DNA of 32,003 nt from Arthrobacter sp. (GCA_029257465.1 JARIBG010000062.1:1-32003); one strand, 5' to 3'; shown: positions 1 to 7,383, counted from the stretch's first letter. The notes: generated from the letters alone by a model not told the origin. Made by a program: numbers and translations.

Positions 1-432
1 GTGGTTGCAGACGTAGGTCCCGGCCGTCTGAGAGACCTCGACCGGGATGTCGAACGCGTCCAGTGCCTGACGGCACGCCTTGATGGGCAGCGTGGAGAAG
101 TAGGCCGCGGGTCCGCCGCCGACCACGGGTTCGTCGATCGGCTGGTGGCCGGCGTTGTCCGGGATCCGCGCATCGTCCACGTTGATCGCCACGCGCTCCA
201 GCGAGATGCGCTCCCGGCCTCCCGCCTGCCCCACGCACAGGACCGTATCGGGACGGTGTTCGGCGAGGGCGGCGTCCAGCACGTCGAGACCGGCTCCGAA
301 GACGCACGGGATCTCGACGGCGACGGCCTCGTGCCCCTGCGCCCGCAGGAGCTCGGAAGCCTGGCGCGCTGCGAGCCAGGACGGATTGGTGGCCTCTCCC
401 CCGAAGGGTTCGAAGCCGGTCAGCAGGATCAT
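1..432 (-). CDS. pcp: Pyrrolidone-carboxylate peptidase (partial, C-terminus off the window)
   Basis: This is a cysteine peptidase (C15 family) that removes N-terminal pyroglutamate from peptides in the cytoplasm. The visible 144 residues begin MILLTGFEPFGG, the conserved start of the family. The segment GGRERISLERVAINVDDARI carries the catalytic Glu (E79) and TAGTYVCNH carries the nucleophilic Cys (C142). The catalytic His, expected about 25 residues further on, lies beyond base 1. The ATG at 432 is chosen because it gives the family N-terminus exactly. No Shine-Dalgarno is visible, but TAGGCT sits 6 nt upstream, so the mRNA may be leaderless. The gene diverges from the LexA-boxed radical SAM gene. 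Identity is clear; the missing third of the gene cannot be judged. Confidence 0.92.
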   Translation of the reverse strand, partial: MILLTGFEPFGGEATNPSWLAARQASELLRAQGHEAVAVEIPCVFGAGLDVLDAALAEHRPDTVLCVGQAGGRERISLERVAINVDDARIPDNAGHQPIDEPVVGGGPAAYFSTLPIKACRQALDAFDIPVEVSQTAGTYVCNH

Positions 433-438
433 GCGCTC

Positions 439-468
439 AGCCTAGGACAGGTGGACGCATCCTGACAG
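439..468 (-). promoter_or_regulatory. Putative pcp promoter giving a leaderless transcript
   Basis: On the minus strand TAGGCT (444 to 439) lies exactly 6 nt before the pcp ATG. CTGTCA (468 to 463), a 4/6 match to TTGACA, lies 18 nt further upstream. The proposed -35 overlaps the -35 of the divergent radical SAM promoter. Inferred from spacing only. Confidence 0.4.
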
Positions 469-491
469 CGGACTAGAACACGTGTTCTAAT
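462..491 (+). promoter_or_regulatory. Putative promoter of the radical SAM gene, enclosing a LexA box
   Basis: CTGACA (462-467) and TCTAAT (486-491) are separated by 18 bp and resemble -35 and -10 hexamers. The -10 ends 6 nt before the ATG at 498, so transcription would begin at or near the start codon. The palindrome at 474-489 fills the spacer and overlaps the -10, so a repressor bound there should block RNA polymerase. Confidence 0.5.
474..489. promoter_or_regulatory. LexA (SOS) box, perfect 16-bp palindrome
   Basis: TAGAACACGTGTTCTA is a perfect palindrome that keeps the GAAC-N4-GTTC core of the actinobacterial/Gram-positive SOS box (TCGAAC-N4-GTTCGA). The identical 16-mer recurs at 13433-13448 next to lexA. 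It is 8 bp from the radical SAM start codon. LexA binding is inferred from the match and from the known LexA control of the mycobacterial homologue Rv2578c. Confidence 0.75.
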
Positions 492-497
492 AGTTGC

Positions 498-1565
498 ATG
501 CGGTGGCAAGAGCAGCGAATCATGAACGACGACGACGACGCAGCCGCCTCGCCCGCGCTGCTGCCCCTCGCCGGTCTCGTCCGTTCCGTGCGAACCCCGG
601 ACTTCGCCGGGATCACCTTCCACGAGGTCGCCGCGAAATCGGTGCTCAACCGGGTCCCACCGACGTCGTCCATGCCCTTCTCCTGGACCATCAACCCGTT
701 CCGCGGGTGCTCCCACGCCTGCGTGTACTGCTTCGCCCGCAAGACGCACAGCTACTTGGATCTCGATACCGGGCTCGACTTCGACGCCCAGCTCGTGGTC
801 AAGATCAATGCCGCGGAGGTGCTCAGGCGTGAGCTGGCTCGGCCGTCCTGGAAGCACGAGCACGTGGCGCTCGGCACGAATACCGACCCCTACCAACGGG
901 CCGAGGGCCGGTACGCACTCATGCCGGGCATCATCACCGCGCTCGCGGAATCGGGGACGCCGTTCTCCATCCTGACCAAGGGCACCCTACTGGCGCGCGA
1001 CATCCCCCTGCTCAGGGAGGCGTCCAGCTCGGTGAGCATCGGCATGGGCATCTCCCTGGCCCTCGTGGATCCGGTCCTGGCCGAGGCGATCGAGCCAGGG
1101 ACGCCCTCCCCGAAGGCGCGGCTCGCCCTGATCTCCCGGCTGCGCGAGGCGGGTCTGCCCTGCAATGTGATGGCCATGCCGATCCTGCCCTGGCTCACCG
1201 ACGGCGACGAGTCCCTCGACCGGCTGTTCGGCGCCCTCGTCGCGGCAGGTGCCACCGGGGTGAGCGCCGGTCCGCTTCACCTCCGCCCCGGCTCTCGCGA
1301 GTGGTTCATGCAGTGGCTCGCGCGCCACTACCCGCTCCTCGTGCCGAAGTACGAGCAGCTCTACAGTGGGGGCAGCTACGCGTCCAAGGAGTATCGGGAT
1401 TGGCTCAGCGGCAGGATCAAGATCTTCCGAGCCAAGCACGGGCTCTCTGCCGGTGCCGGTTTCTTCCGGAATCTGTCGCCCACCCCGGGCGACGCGAAAG
1501 CATCAGCTACTGCCGATATTCCGGTCGGGGCACCCGCCGAATCCGCTCAGGCATCCCTCTTCTGA
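498..1565 (+). CDS. Rv2578c-family radical SAM protein, SOS-controlled
   Basis: A 355-residue radical SAM enzyme of unknown substrate, belonging to the spore-photoproduct-lyase-like group typified by M. tuberculosis Rv2578c. The segment FRGCSHACVYCFARKTH holds the cluster motif Cx3Cx2C (C71, C75, C78) that binds the [4Fe-4S] cluster reducing S-adenosylmethionine. GTNTDPYQRAEG and the downstream barrel-type segments fit the family. The ATG at 498 is preferred over the in-frame ATG at 522 because MRW at the N-terminus resembles what I recall for actinobacterial homologues; there is no ribosome-binding site, consistent with a leaderless mRNA. A LexA box overlaps its promoter, suggesting a role after DNA damage. 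The chemistry it performs is not known to me; repair of a DNA or nucleotide lesion is only an inference. Confidence 0.85.
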   Translation: MRWQEQRIMNDDDDAAASPALLPLAGLVRSVRTPDFAGITFHEVAAKSVLNRVPPTSSMPFSWTINPFRGCSHACVYCFARKTHSYLDLDTGLDFDAQLVVKINAAEVLRRELARPSWKHEHVALGTNTDPYQRAEGRYALMPGIITALAESGTPFSILTKGTLLARDIPLLREASSSVSIGMGISLALVDPVLAEAIEPGTPSPKARLALISRLREAGLPCNVMAMPILPWLTDGDESLDRLFGALVAAGATGVSAGPLHLRPGSREWFMQWLARHYPLLVPKYEQLYSGGSYASKEYRDWLSGRIKIFRAKHGLSAGAGFFRNLSPTPGDAKASATADIPVGAPAESAQASLF

Positions 1566-1566
1566 T

Positions 1567-1590
1567 CCGGTCGCCCTGCGTTCTGACCGG
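1567..1590. terminator. Possible terminator hairpin between convergent genes
   Basis: CCGGTC (1567-1572) and GACCGG (1585-1590) are perfect inverted repeats with a 12-nt loop, placed 1 bp after the radical SAM stop codon and 20 bp from the end of the convergent Nudix gene. There is no T-rich tract on either side, so terminator function is uncertain. Confidence 0.35.
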
Positions 1591-1610
1591 GCAGCACTGC
1601 ACTCCGATCC

Positions 1611-2048
1611 TCACAGCGCCTCCCGGAGCGCCGTAAGGATCGGCCTGTCGGCTGGGATCCAGGGAAGCTCCTCCAGCTCGGTGCCCGCAGTCAGGTCCAC
1701 CCACCGCAGCTCGTCGTGGTCCTGCAGCGGCGCTGGTGAACCGTCGATCACCTGGGCGAACCACACGCGCATCGCGGCCCTCCCGTTCAGCGGCCATCCC
1801 TGCTCACCCGGGCCCTCGATCTCCCGACCCAGGCGAAGGACGACGCCGAGTTCCTCGTCGAGCTCGCGGTGCAGAGCCTCCTCGCAGGTCTCGCCCGGCT
1901 CGACCTTCCCGCCGGGGAACTCCCAGAGACCTGCAAGCTCGGGCGGGGAACTGCGCCGGGCCACGAGGAGGCGTGTGGGCAGATCGAGGGAGTCAACGAC
2001 GGCTGCTCCGACGATCTGGAGGAGCAGGCCGGAGGCTGGTGTGGTCAC
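1611..2048 (-). CDS. Nudix hydrolase, MutT-like (8-oxo-dGTP diphosphatase candidate)
   Basis: A 145-residue single-domain Nudix hydrolase. The Nudix box Gx5Ex7REUxEExGU is complete at residues 47-69 (G47, E53, R61, E62, E65, E66, G68). The [13 protein letters not shown] lead-in and the late residues DELRWV (the usual substrate-side segment) are typical of MutT, which hydrolyses oxidised dGTP to prevent A:T to C:G changes. Other small MutT-like enzymes have different nucleotides as substrate, so the precise specificity is inferred. The start is GTG at 2048 and TACACT lies 6 nt upstream, suggesting leaderless expression. It faces the radical SAM gene tail to tail and diverges from the MFS gene at 2300. 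Confidence 0.82.
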   Translation of the reverse strand: MTTPASGLLLQIVGAAVVDSLDLPTRLLVARRSSPPELAGLWEFPGGKVEPGETCEEALHRELDEELGVVLRLGREIEGPGEQGWPLNGRAAMRVWFAQVIDGSPAPLQDHDELRWVDLTAGTELEELPWIPADRPILTALREAL

Positions 2049-2054
2049 CAGGAG

Positions 2055-2060
2055 AGTGTA
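2055..2060 (-). promoter_or_regulatory. Putative -10 box of the Nudix gene (leaderless)
   Basis: TACACT on the minus strand (2060 to 2055), 6 nt upstream of the GTG start. It is identical to the box 6 nt before the marR gene at 25298. No convincing -35 is visible. The remainder of the 251-bp divergent gap (2049-2299) shows no gene and no clear operator. Confidence 0.4.
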
Positions 2061-2299
2061 GCCAGGGCTGTGTAGCGAAAGCTGTTTGGCGAGGGGTGTC
2101 CCGTGCTGCGGTCATCCGGGGGCCGGCCTCGTCGGGTACTGGGGCTCCACAGTGAACGGGAGCTTCCCGCCCGCGGCCCCTGAGTCGATCGCCTAGTGTT
2201 GATGACGACGATGTCCGTGCCGCCGGTCCTGTCCCTGATTACCCGGGCGTGCCCGGCGGCCGCCCCACCTCCTCGACGATTCCTGCCGCTAGGACACCC

Positions 2300-3511
2300 A
2301 TGACCACTTCTGCTCCCCCGCTGCCCACGCAGAGACTGTATGGTCGCCGACTCACCCTCGCGATCGCTGCGCTGGCCGCGGGTGGTTTCGCGATCGGGAC
2401 CACCGAGTTCACCATCATGGGACTGCTCGAGGAGATGCGCGCGGACCTCGGCATCGACTATGCGCAGGGCGGGCATGTCATCTCCGCCTACGCACTCGGC
2501 GTGGTGATCGGCGCTCCTGTCCTGGCGACCATCGGAGCGAAGAAACCTCAGCGGGCCGTGGCGATCGCCCTGATGCTGGTCATCGCGCTGGCGAATCTGT
2601 CGTCCTTCTTCGCCGCCGGGTTCGGCTGGATGCTCGCCTCACGCTTCCTGTCCGGGCTTCCCCACGGCGCGTACTTCGGCGTTGCCGCGGTCATCGCCGC
2701 GACGCTGGCGGATCCTGCCCGGCGCGGACGCGCCATCGCCATGGTGATGCTCGGTCTGAGTATCGCGAATGTCGTAGGGGTGCCGTTCGCCACGTGGCTG
2801 GGCCAGCAGTTCGGCTGGCGCTCCATGTTCCTGCTGGTGGGGCTGATCGGTGCTGCGACCGTGGTACTCATCCGAGCTTTCGTGCCGGACGTCCCCGTGC
2901 GGCCCGGAGCAAGTATCCGGGCGGAACTTAGCGTGCTCCGGAGGCCGCAGCTCTGGCTGACGCTGCTCATCGGCATCGTGGGTTTCGGCGGCTTCTTCGC
3001 GGTCTACTCCTTCATCTCACCGATCATGACGGAGGTGGCGGGGCTCGACGTCTCCCTGCTGCCGCTCGTCGTGGCCCTGTACGGCGTGGGAATGGTGGTG
3101 GGGAACATCCTCGGCGGCCGGCTCGCCGACCGCTCGGTGATGGGGAGCATCTACGGGGTCATGGCGACCATCACGGTGGTACTCCTGGTGTTCCCGCTCG
3201 CTGCGACCACCCCGTGGTCGGCGTACCTTTTCGTCTTCCTCGTGGGAGCCAGCGGATCCACGCTCATCCCGCCCTTGCAGGCCCGACTGCTGGACGTCTC
3301 CCCGGGCGCACCGTCGCTGGCCTCGTCGATGAACCACTCGGCACTGAACGTCGCCAACGCCCTCGGCGCGGCGCTCGGCGGCGCCGTGATCACCGCGGGG
3401 TGGGGATTCACCTCGCCAGCCCTCGTCGGCGCCGGGCTGGCCGTCCTCGGGCTCGGCATCGCCCTCGTCAGCGGTCGGCTGGATTCCTCGGCGGCTCAGC
3501 GCGAGCGCTGA
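2300..3511 (+). CDS. MFS transporter, DHA1 (AraJ/YdhP-like) family
   Basis: A 403-residue major facilitator superfamily protein of the 12-helix drug:proton antiporter class. FAIGTTEFTIMGLLEEM in helix 1 and ISAYALGVVIGAP in helix 2 are hallmarks of the AraJ/YdhP-type sugar or drug efflux subfamily. LSGLPHGAYFGVAA and RRGRAIAMVMLGLSIANVVGVP (motif C-like antiporter segment) follow. The ATG at 2300 is chosen over the in-frame start at 2249 because it has AGGA 6 nt upstream and starts just before the first helix. Substrate cannot be deduced. Its last 16 bp overlap the 3' end of the convergent trmH gene, within a tandem repeat. Confidence 0.85.
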   Translation: MTTSAPPLPTQRLYGRRLTLAIAALAAGGFAIGTTEFTIMGLLEEMRADLGIDYAQGGHVISAYALGVVIGAPVLATIGAKKPQRAVAIALMLVIALANLSSFFAAGFGWMLASRFLSGLPHGAYFGVAAVIAATLADPARRGRAIAMVMLGLSIANVVGVPFATWLGQQFGWRSMFLLVGLIGAATVVLIRAFVPDVPVRPGASIRAELSVLRRPQLWLTLLIGIVGFGGFFAVYSFISPIMTEVAGLDVSLLPLVVALYGVGMVVGNILGGRLADRSVMGSIYGVMATITVVLLVFPLAATTPWSAYLFVFLVGASGSTLIPPLQARLLDVSPGAPSLASSMNHSALNVANALGAALGGAVITAGWGFTSPALVGAGLAVLGLGIALVSGRLDSSAAQRER

Positions 3512-4596
3512 ACATCCAGAACGCGCTGAACATCCAGAGCGCGCTGGGCTCGCGCCGATGCGTAGAGGCAGACCGTGGCCGCCGTGCCCACGTTGAGGGA
3601 TTCGGCGCTGCCGTAGATCGGCACAGCCACCCGGGCGTCGGCAGCAGCGGTCACCGCGTCATCGAGTCCCTGGGCCTCGTTCCCGAACAGCCACGCGGCC
3701 GGATCCTCGAGGCGCACCAGGTCGGTGACGGTGTTGGTGACCATGTCGCTGGCCGTGTCGGTGACCGTGTCGGTCGGCCTGTCGGTGGTCAGGGGAACGG
3801 ATTCTCCGCTCCTGGTCGGTTCGCCACCCGGCACGTCCGTCGTCGGACCATGCTCCTTGGACGACGGCGGCCTGGTTCCGGCTTGCTGCCGCGGCCCCGC
3901 GAAGCGTCGGGCCGCACTGGCCTCCTGCAGATCGTCCAGACTCGATGAGCCGCGACCGTCAGCGGCGAGGACGCTCAGGCCGGCACCGCTCAGACGGGCC
4001 GGAAGGTCCTCGATCCCGACGCCGGTCACCACACCCAGGTGGAACAGGGATCCCACGGTGGACCGGACGGTCTTGGGATTGTAGACATCGACGCTGCCAC
4101 CGGTCAGGATCACGGCGTCCGCCCCCGCCGCATCGGCTGCGCGGATGATGGTGCCCGCGTTCCCAGGATCGCGCACCTCGACCAGGACCGCCAGGAGGCG
4201 TGGACCGCTGGCCAGCACGTCGTCGAGCGCGGTGTCGACGAAACGGCAGACGGCGATGAAGCCCTGCGGCGTCACGGTGGAGGACATGGCCGCCAGAACC
4301 TCCGGCGTGACGGTCCGCAGGGGCGGGGCGGCGGGCGCAGCGAGAAGCCCGGCGATGTCCTCGTGGCGCTCCAGTGCCTCGGTCGTGGCGAAGAGGTCGA
4401 CGACGACGCCGTCACCTCCGGCGTCGAGCCTCCCCAGGTGCAGCACGAGCGCCTCGCGGACGGCCTGGGGGCCCTCAGCGAGGAACTCACGTCGCCTCAG
4501 ACGCGAAGGACGCCCGGCCAGGCGAGCCACCTCCTTCACCCGGTCAGCCTGGGTGTTGGTCATCAGTGGTGCCCGGGGGCGTCCGTTCGCAGTCAT
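3496..4596 (-). CDS. TrmH/SpoU-family RNA 2'-O-methyltransferase with a repeat-bearing insertion
   Basis: A SPOUT-class enzyme that methylates a ribose 2'-OH in rRNA or tRNA using S-adenosylmethionine. An N-terminal substrate-binding domain (about residues 15-125, with REFLAEGPQAVREAL) precedes the knotted domain: motif 1 NAGTIIRAADAAGADAVIL (146-164), motif 2 WLFGNEAQGLDD (302-313), motif 3 PIYGSAESLNVGTAATV (326-342). Between motifs 1 and 2, residues about 222-296 are a low-complexity insertion ending in six 4-residue repeats; relatives have a short loop there. The tail ALDVQRVLDVQ is also repeated. The ATG at 4596 is 44 bp after rplT; ATG at 4563 is an alternative. It ends the infC-rpmI-rplT cluster. 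The target nucleotide cannot be assigned. Length 366 versus about 270 in relatives. Confidence 0.85.
   Translation of the reverse strand: MTANGRPRAPLMTNTQADRVKEVARLAGRPSRLRRREFLAEGPQAVREALVLHLGRLDAGGDGVVVDLFATTEALERHEDIAGLLAAPAAPPLRTVTPEVLAAMSSTVTPQGFIAVCRFVDTALDDVLASGPRLLAVLVEVRDPGNAGTIIRAADAAGADAVILTGGSVDVYNPKTVRSTVGSLFHLGVVTGVGIEDLPARLSGAGLSVLAADGRGSSSLDDLQEASAARRFAGPRQQAGTRPPSSKEHGPTTDVPGGEPTRSGESVPLTTDRPTDTVTDTASDMVTNTVTDLVRLEDPAAWLFGNEAQGLDDAVTAAADARVAVPIYGSAESLNVGTAATVCLYASARAQRALDVQRVLDVQRSR
3506..3541. repeat. 18-bp tandem duplication at the trmH/MFS convergent ends
   Basis: Two 18-bp units beginning CGCTGAACATCCAGA (3506-3523 and 3524-3541) differ at one position, and a partial third unit follows. 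On the minus strand the units encode the repeated ALDVQR of the TrmH tail. On the plus strand the first unit supplies the MFS stop codon. Confidence 0.85.
3715..3786 (-). repeat. Six 12-bp tandem repeats inside trmH
   Basis: Six degenerate 12-bp units read on the minus strand as TDRP, TDTV, TDTA, SDMV, TNTV and TDLV. They form the end of the insertion before methyltransferase motif 2. The array is in frame throughout, so it looks like slippage-driven growth under a coding constraint. Confidence 0.85.
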
Positions 4597-4640
4597 CGTA
4601 TCCAGTGGGCGGCCCGGAGGGTCCGCCGCAGCTGGTGCGC

Positions 4641-5030
4641 CTAGGCCGAGGCCTTGACGGGAGCCGACGTGTCCGCCGGCAGGGCGTTCCGCGCGAGCTC
4701 CACGAGCGCTGCGAAGGCAGCTCCGTCGGTGACGGCGAGGTCCGCGAGCATACGGCGATCGACCTGGATCTCGGCGGCCTTGAGGCCCTGGATGAGCCGG
4801 TTGTACGTCAGGCCGTTGGCGCGGGAGGCAGCGTTGATGCGCTGGATCCACAGGCGACGGAAATCGCCCTTGCGCTTGCGGCGGTCGCCGTAGCTGTAGA
4901 CGAACGAGTGGAGCAGCTGCTCCTTGGCCTTGCGGTACAGGCGCGAACGCTGTCCGCGATAGCCCTTGGCGCGTTCGAGGACGACCCGACGCTTCTTGTG
5001 GGCATTGACTGCCCGCTTCACACGTGCCAC
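4641..5030 (-). CDS. rplT: 50S ribosomal protein L20
   Basis: L20 binds 23S rRNA early in assembly of the large subunit. The 129-residue sequence starts [37 protein letters not shown] and contains [23 protein letters not shown] and the domain [26 protein letters not shown], all diagnostic. The GTG start at 5030 has AAGGAG 7 nt upstream. The C-terminal dozen residues are the usual variable tail. It lies 89 bp downstream of rpmI in the infC operon; L20 is a known autoregulator of this operon in other bacteria, but I see no clear L20 mimic here. Confidence 0.98.
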   Translation of the reverse strand: MARVKRAVNAHKKRRVVLERAKGYRGQRSRLYRKAKEQLLHSFVYSYGDRRKRKGDFRRLWIQRINAASRANGLTYNRLIQGLKAAEIQVDRRMLADLAVTDGAAFAALVELARNALPADTSAPVKASA

Positions 5031-5119
5031 GTGCTTACTCCTTCACTTCTGTCGGTCACGGCACCAGCCGCAGCGCTGCACGAACCGTGCGTGCGCTTTC
5101 CCGAGGGGTGGGTGGGTGG

Positions 5120-5314
5120 TCAGATGCCCAGCATCTTCTTGAGGACCTTGGTGTCCGCCTTCGCAACGAGCTGGTCGCTCGCGAGGCGACGCTTCACCGT
5201 CGAGGACTTGTGCTCGAGGTAGTGGCGGCGGTTGGCCTGCTGGCGCTTGAGCTTGCCGCTGCCGGTCACCTTGATGCGCTTCTTGACACCGCTGTGCGTC
5301 TTCATCTTCGGCAT
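5120..5314 (-). CDS. rpmI: 50S ribosomal protein L35
   Basis: L35 is a small protein of the large ribosomal subunit. The 64-residue product [20 protein letters not shown] and its arginine/lysine-rich centre match the family over the full normal length. The ATG at 5314 has AAGGAG about 10 nt upstream. It is the middle gene of infC-rpmI-rplT, with 104 bp separating it from the infC stop. Confidence 0.98.
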   Translation of the reverse strand: MPKMKTHSGVKKRIKVTGSGKLKRQQANRRHYLEHKSSTVKRRLASDQLVAKADTKVLKKMLGI

Positions 5315-5418
5315 GGGAACCGATCTCCTTCTGATAGCCGGGGCTGATGCACCCGGAGGTCGGCACCCGAGAGTACCTGGTTGGTATGTGGACGAATCCC
5401 GTGGACCAGGGCGATGCC

Positions 5419-6612
5419 CTACTCCGTGGTGTCGGACTTCGGGCGGCTGGACGGACTCCTGGGAGCCGTCGTCCTGCCGCCGGGCTTGGGCATGGCCGAT
5501 GGCTTCGGCGCTCCCGGCTTCGGTGCGGGCGTCGGCTTGGCCGCCGCTGCGGGCTTCGGAGCAGCGCTCTCGCCCGCCGCCGGAACGGCGGCGCTCGTCG
5601 GTGCCGACGCGGCCGGGCGGCTCGGTGCCGACGCGGCGGGGCGGCTCGGTGCCGACGCGGCGGGTCGTTCCGTCGCCGGACGAGGTGCCGACGTCCGGGG
5701 CGCCGAGGTCCTGGGAGCCGACGTACTGGGCGCCGAGGTCCGAGGCGCCGAGGATGTGCGGGCAGGAGCCGTCGTCTCAGCGGCGGGTGCTGTCGCCTCA
5801 GCTGCCGGAGCGGCGGCCTGCGCCGGACTGTCCGTTGATCCGGAGGTCGCCGTGTCGGTCGCCGGCGCGGTCGATGCTTCGGATGCAGCTTCGGAGCCCG
5901 GAGCATCCTGGGCCGGAGCTTCCGGCTCGCTCCTGATCGAGTAGCCCTCGGGCAACAGATCCGCCAGGGACTGCGTCATCGGCGCGCTGCTCGAGGCGGA
6001 GGTCGACACCCGGGCAGGTTCGTCCCCGGACTTGGCTGCCTCGTTGGCGGCCTTCGCGTCGGCGCGCTGCGTTGCCCGGCGGGCTTCCGCCTTCGCCTCG
6101 GCCTTGTTCTTCGTGGGACCGATGACCATGACCATGTTGCGGCCGTCGATGCGCGGGGTCGATTCGATCACCCCGACCTCGGAGACGTCCTCCGCGAACT
6201 TCTGCAGGAGGCGGATCCCCATCTCGGGTCGCTGCTGCTCACGTCCACGGAACTGGATCATGGCCTTGACCTTGTCGCCGGCACCGAGGAAGCGCAGGGC
6301 ATGGCCGCGCTTCGTCTCGTAGTCGTGCGTGTCGATCTTGAGGCGGAAGCGGATCTCCTTCAGCACCGTATTGGTCTGGTTCTTCCGGGCCTCGCGGGCC
6401 TTGACGGCCGCCTCGTACTTGTACTTACCAAAATCCATGAGCTTCGCCACCGGAGGCTTCGCCTGCGGTGCTACCTCGACCAGATCCAGATCGGATTCGG
6501 CGGCAAGTCGGAGTGCGTCCTCGATACGGACGATACCCACCTGTTCGCCGGCAGGTCCGACCAATCGCACCTCGGGGACGCGGATACGATCGTTGATTCT
6601 TGGCTCGCTAAT
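5419..6612 (-). CDS. infC: Translation initiation factor IF-3, AUU start, long C-terminal extension
   Basis: IF-3 binds the 30S subunit, prevents premature subunit joining and proofreads the start codon. The protein starts [20 protein letters not shown] (N-domain to about residue 75), then the linker and C-domain ([19 protein letters not shown] to [19 protein letters not shown], about 83-180). The start codon is ATT at 6612, preceded by AGGAG with 6-nt spacing. AUU/AUC starts are the basis of IF-3 autoregulation in other bacteria. Residues about 180-397 are an Ala/Pro/Ser/Thr-rich tail with SAPRT-type and PSRPAASA repeats, making it about twice the usual 170-200 residues. It heads the operon with rpmI, rplT and trmH. 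Identity is certain; the tail's function is unknown. Confidence 0.96.
   Translation of the reverse strand: MSEPRINDRIRVPEVRLVGPAGEQVGIVRIEDALRLAAESDLDLVEVAPQAKPPVAKLMDFGKYKYEAAVKAREARKNQTNTVLKEIRFRLKIDTHDYETKRGHALRFLGAGDKVKAMIQFRGREQQRPEMGIRLLQKFAEDVSEVGVIESTPRIDGRNMVMVIGPTKNKAEAKAEARRATQRADAKAANEAAKSGDEPARVSTSASSSAPMTQSLADLLPEGYSIRSEPEAPAQDAPGSEAASEASTAPATDTATSGSTDSPAQAAAPAAEATAPAAETTAPARTSSAPRTSAPSTSAPRTSAPRTSAPRPATERPAASAPSRPAASAPSRPAASAPTSAAVPAAGESAAPKPAAAAKPTPAPKPGAPKPSAMPKPGGRTTAPRSPSSRPKSDTTE
5600..5671 (-). repeat. 24-bp tandem repeats in the infC tail
   Basis: Three 24-bp units (5600-5623, 5624-5647, 5648-5671), the first two nearly identical and the third decayed at its end. They encode the PSRPAASA repeats of the IF-3 extension. 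A second, shorter-period array encoding SAPRT follows at about 5690-5760. Confidence 0.8.
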
Positions 6613-6623
6613 GTGTGACTCCT
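6610..6623 (-). promoter_or_regulatory. infC ribosome binding site and AUU start codon
   Basis: On the minus strand AGGAG is followed by TCACAC and then ATT (6612 to 6610). A good Shine-Dalgarno with ideal spacing decides this start over an in-frame ATG at 6849. The non-canonical AUU is expected to be rejected when IF-3 is abundant. Confidence 0.88.
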
Positions 6624-6660
6624 GTGAATTTTCGCGCTGAAACCGCGTGCAGACGAAAGA

Positions 6661-6692
6661 AGGCCTCCCATTGCATGCGCAATCGGAGGCCT
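6661..6692 (-). terminator. Attenuator-like hairpin in the infC leader
   Basis: In the infC mRNA AGGCCTCC pairs with GGAGGCCT. Inside this stem, after one mismatch, ATTGC pairs with GCAAT around a GCAT loop. The 32-nt hairpin is followed at once by TCTTTC. It lies about 50 nt before the infC Shine-Dalgarno, inside a leader of some 280 nt. Shape and position suggest premature termination control of the operon; that is an inference. Confidence 0.65.
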
Positions 6693-6895
6693 CGAGAACC
6701 GGTCCTGGAAGGTCGTCGGGAGTTCGCACCCCCCGCTCGATCAGCAGGTCCGACCAGATGACCCGGCTACCTGCAATGCGGCCTCGAGGCTGCACCAGGC
6801 AAACGCGGGTGGGAGAGGACTCCGCTTGCAGACCGGCACCTCGAGGCATCTTCGCAGACACACGTCGAGTAAGCGTGACCGGTTGGTCTATGCCA

Positions 6896-6926
6896 AGCTT
6901 ACCAGTATGGATACGCCAGACGACAA
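6896..6926 (-). promoter_or_regulatory. Possible infC operon promoter
   Basis: TTGTCG (6926 to 6921) and TAAGCT (6901 to 6896) on the minus strand are separated by 19 bp. They overlap the start of the divergent DUF1844 gene. A start here would give a leader of about 280 nt. The spacing is long, so this is tentative. Confidence 0.3.
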
Positions 6927-7365
6927 TCAGCAGCAGGTCCCTGATGCCGGGGCTGCTTCCTCGCGCCGCAGCTTCACCGAGGAGCGCGAGCACGCCGCCG
7001 GGGCGCCGGACCCGGTGGACGACGTCGAGCAGGGCGTCCGCCAGCAGATGCGCGATATCTCGGAGGTGGCCGCCGTGGAGGTCATCGTGACGTCGGCCGT
7101 GCATCTGATGAGCGCAGCCGCGGTCAAGTGCGGCCTGGCCCAGGAGGACGACGCCGAGCAGCTCAAGGACCTGGACGAGGCACGGAAGCTGATCACGGCG
7201 CTCGCCGGGTTCGTGACGGCCGCGGCACCGGAGATCGGGTCCCAGCATGCAGGCCCGTTGCGCGACGGCCTGAGATCACTGCAGCTGGCGTTCCGGGAAG
7301 CCTCGATCATCCCCGATCCACCCGGTCAGGGCCCGGGCGAGAAGTACACCGGTCCGGTCAACTGA
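6907..7365 (+). CDS. DUF1844 domain protein
   Basis: A 152-residue protein of unknown function. After a hydrophilic, acidic N-terminus (about residues 1-45) comes the DUF1844 core: [28 protein letters not shown] helix, then [26 protein letters not shown] and [16 protein letters not shown]. The family is commonly found next to infC in actinobacteria, which is the arrangement here (divergent, 294 bp apart). The ATG at 6907 is preferred to the start at 6826 because the upstream 27 codons are basic and unlike the family. No signal peptide or membrane segment is seen. No function should be inferred from the context alone. Confidence 0.85.
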   Translation: MDTPDDNQQQVPDAGAASSRRSFTEEREHAAGAPDPVDDVEQGVRQQMRDISEVAAVEVIVTSAVHLMSAAAVKCGLAQEDDAEQLKDLDEARKLITALAGFVTAAAPEIGSQHAGPLRDGLRSLQLAFREASIIPDPPGQGPGEKYTGPVN

Positions 7366-7383
7366 CGTGGTCGCGCCGGTGCA

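Noticed and set aside
5060..5110. Inverted repeat around GCACG/CGTGC between rpmI and rplT as an L20 regulatory site
   Set aside because: The arms are five bases and do not reproduce the known L20-binding fold; not enough to support a call.
5381..5944. Plus-strand frame encoding repeated GADAAGRL
   Set aside because: Antisense to the repetitive infC tail; the repeats are the complement of the [14 protein letters not shown] units. The minus frame is contiguous with a certain gene.
6612..6849. In-frame ATG at 6849 as the infC start, adding 79 residues
   Set aside because: ISEPRIND is the normal IF-3 N-terminus, the ATT at 6612 has an excellent Shine-Dalgarno, and the hairpin would lie inside the coding region. 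Kept only as a possible translated leader.
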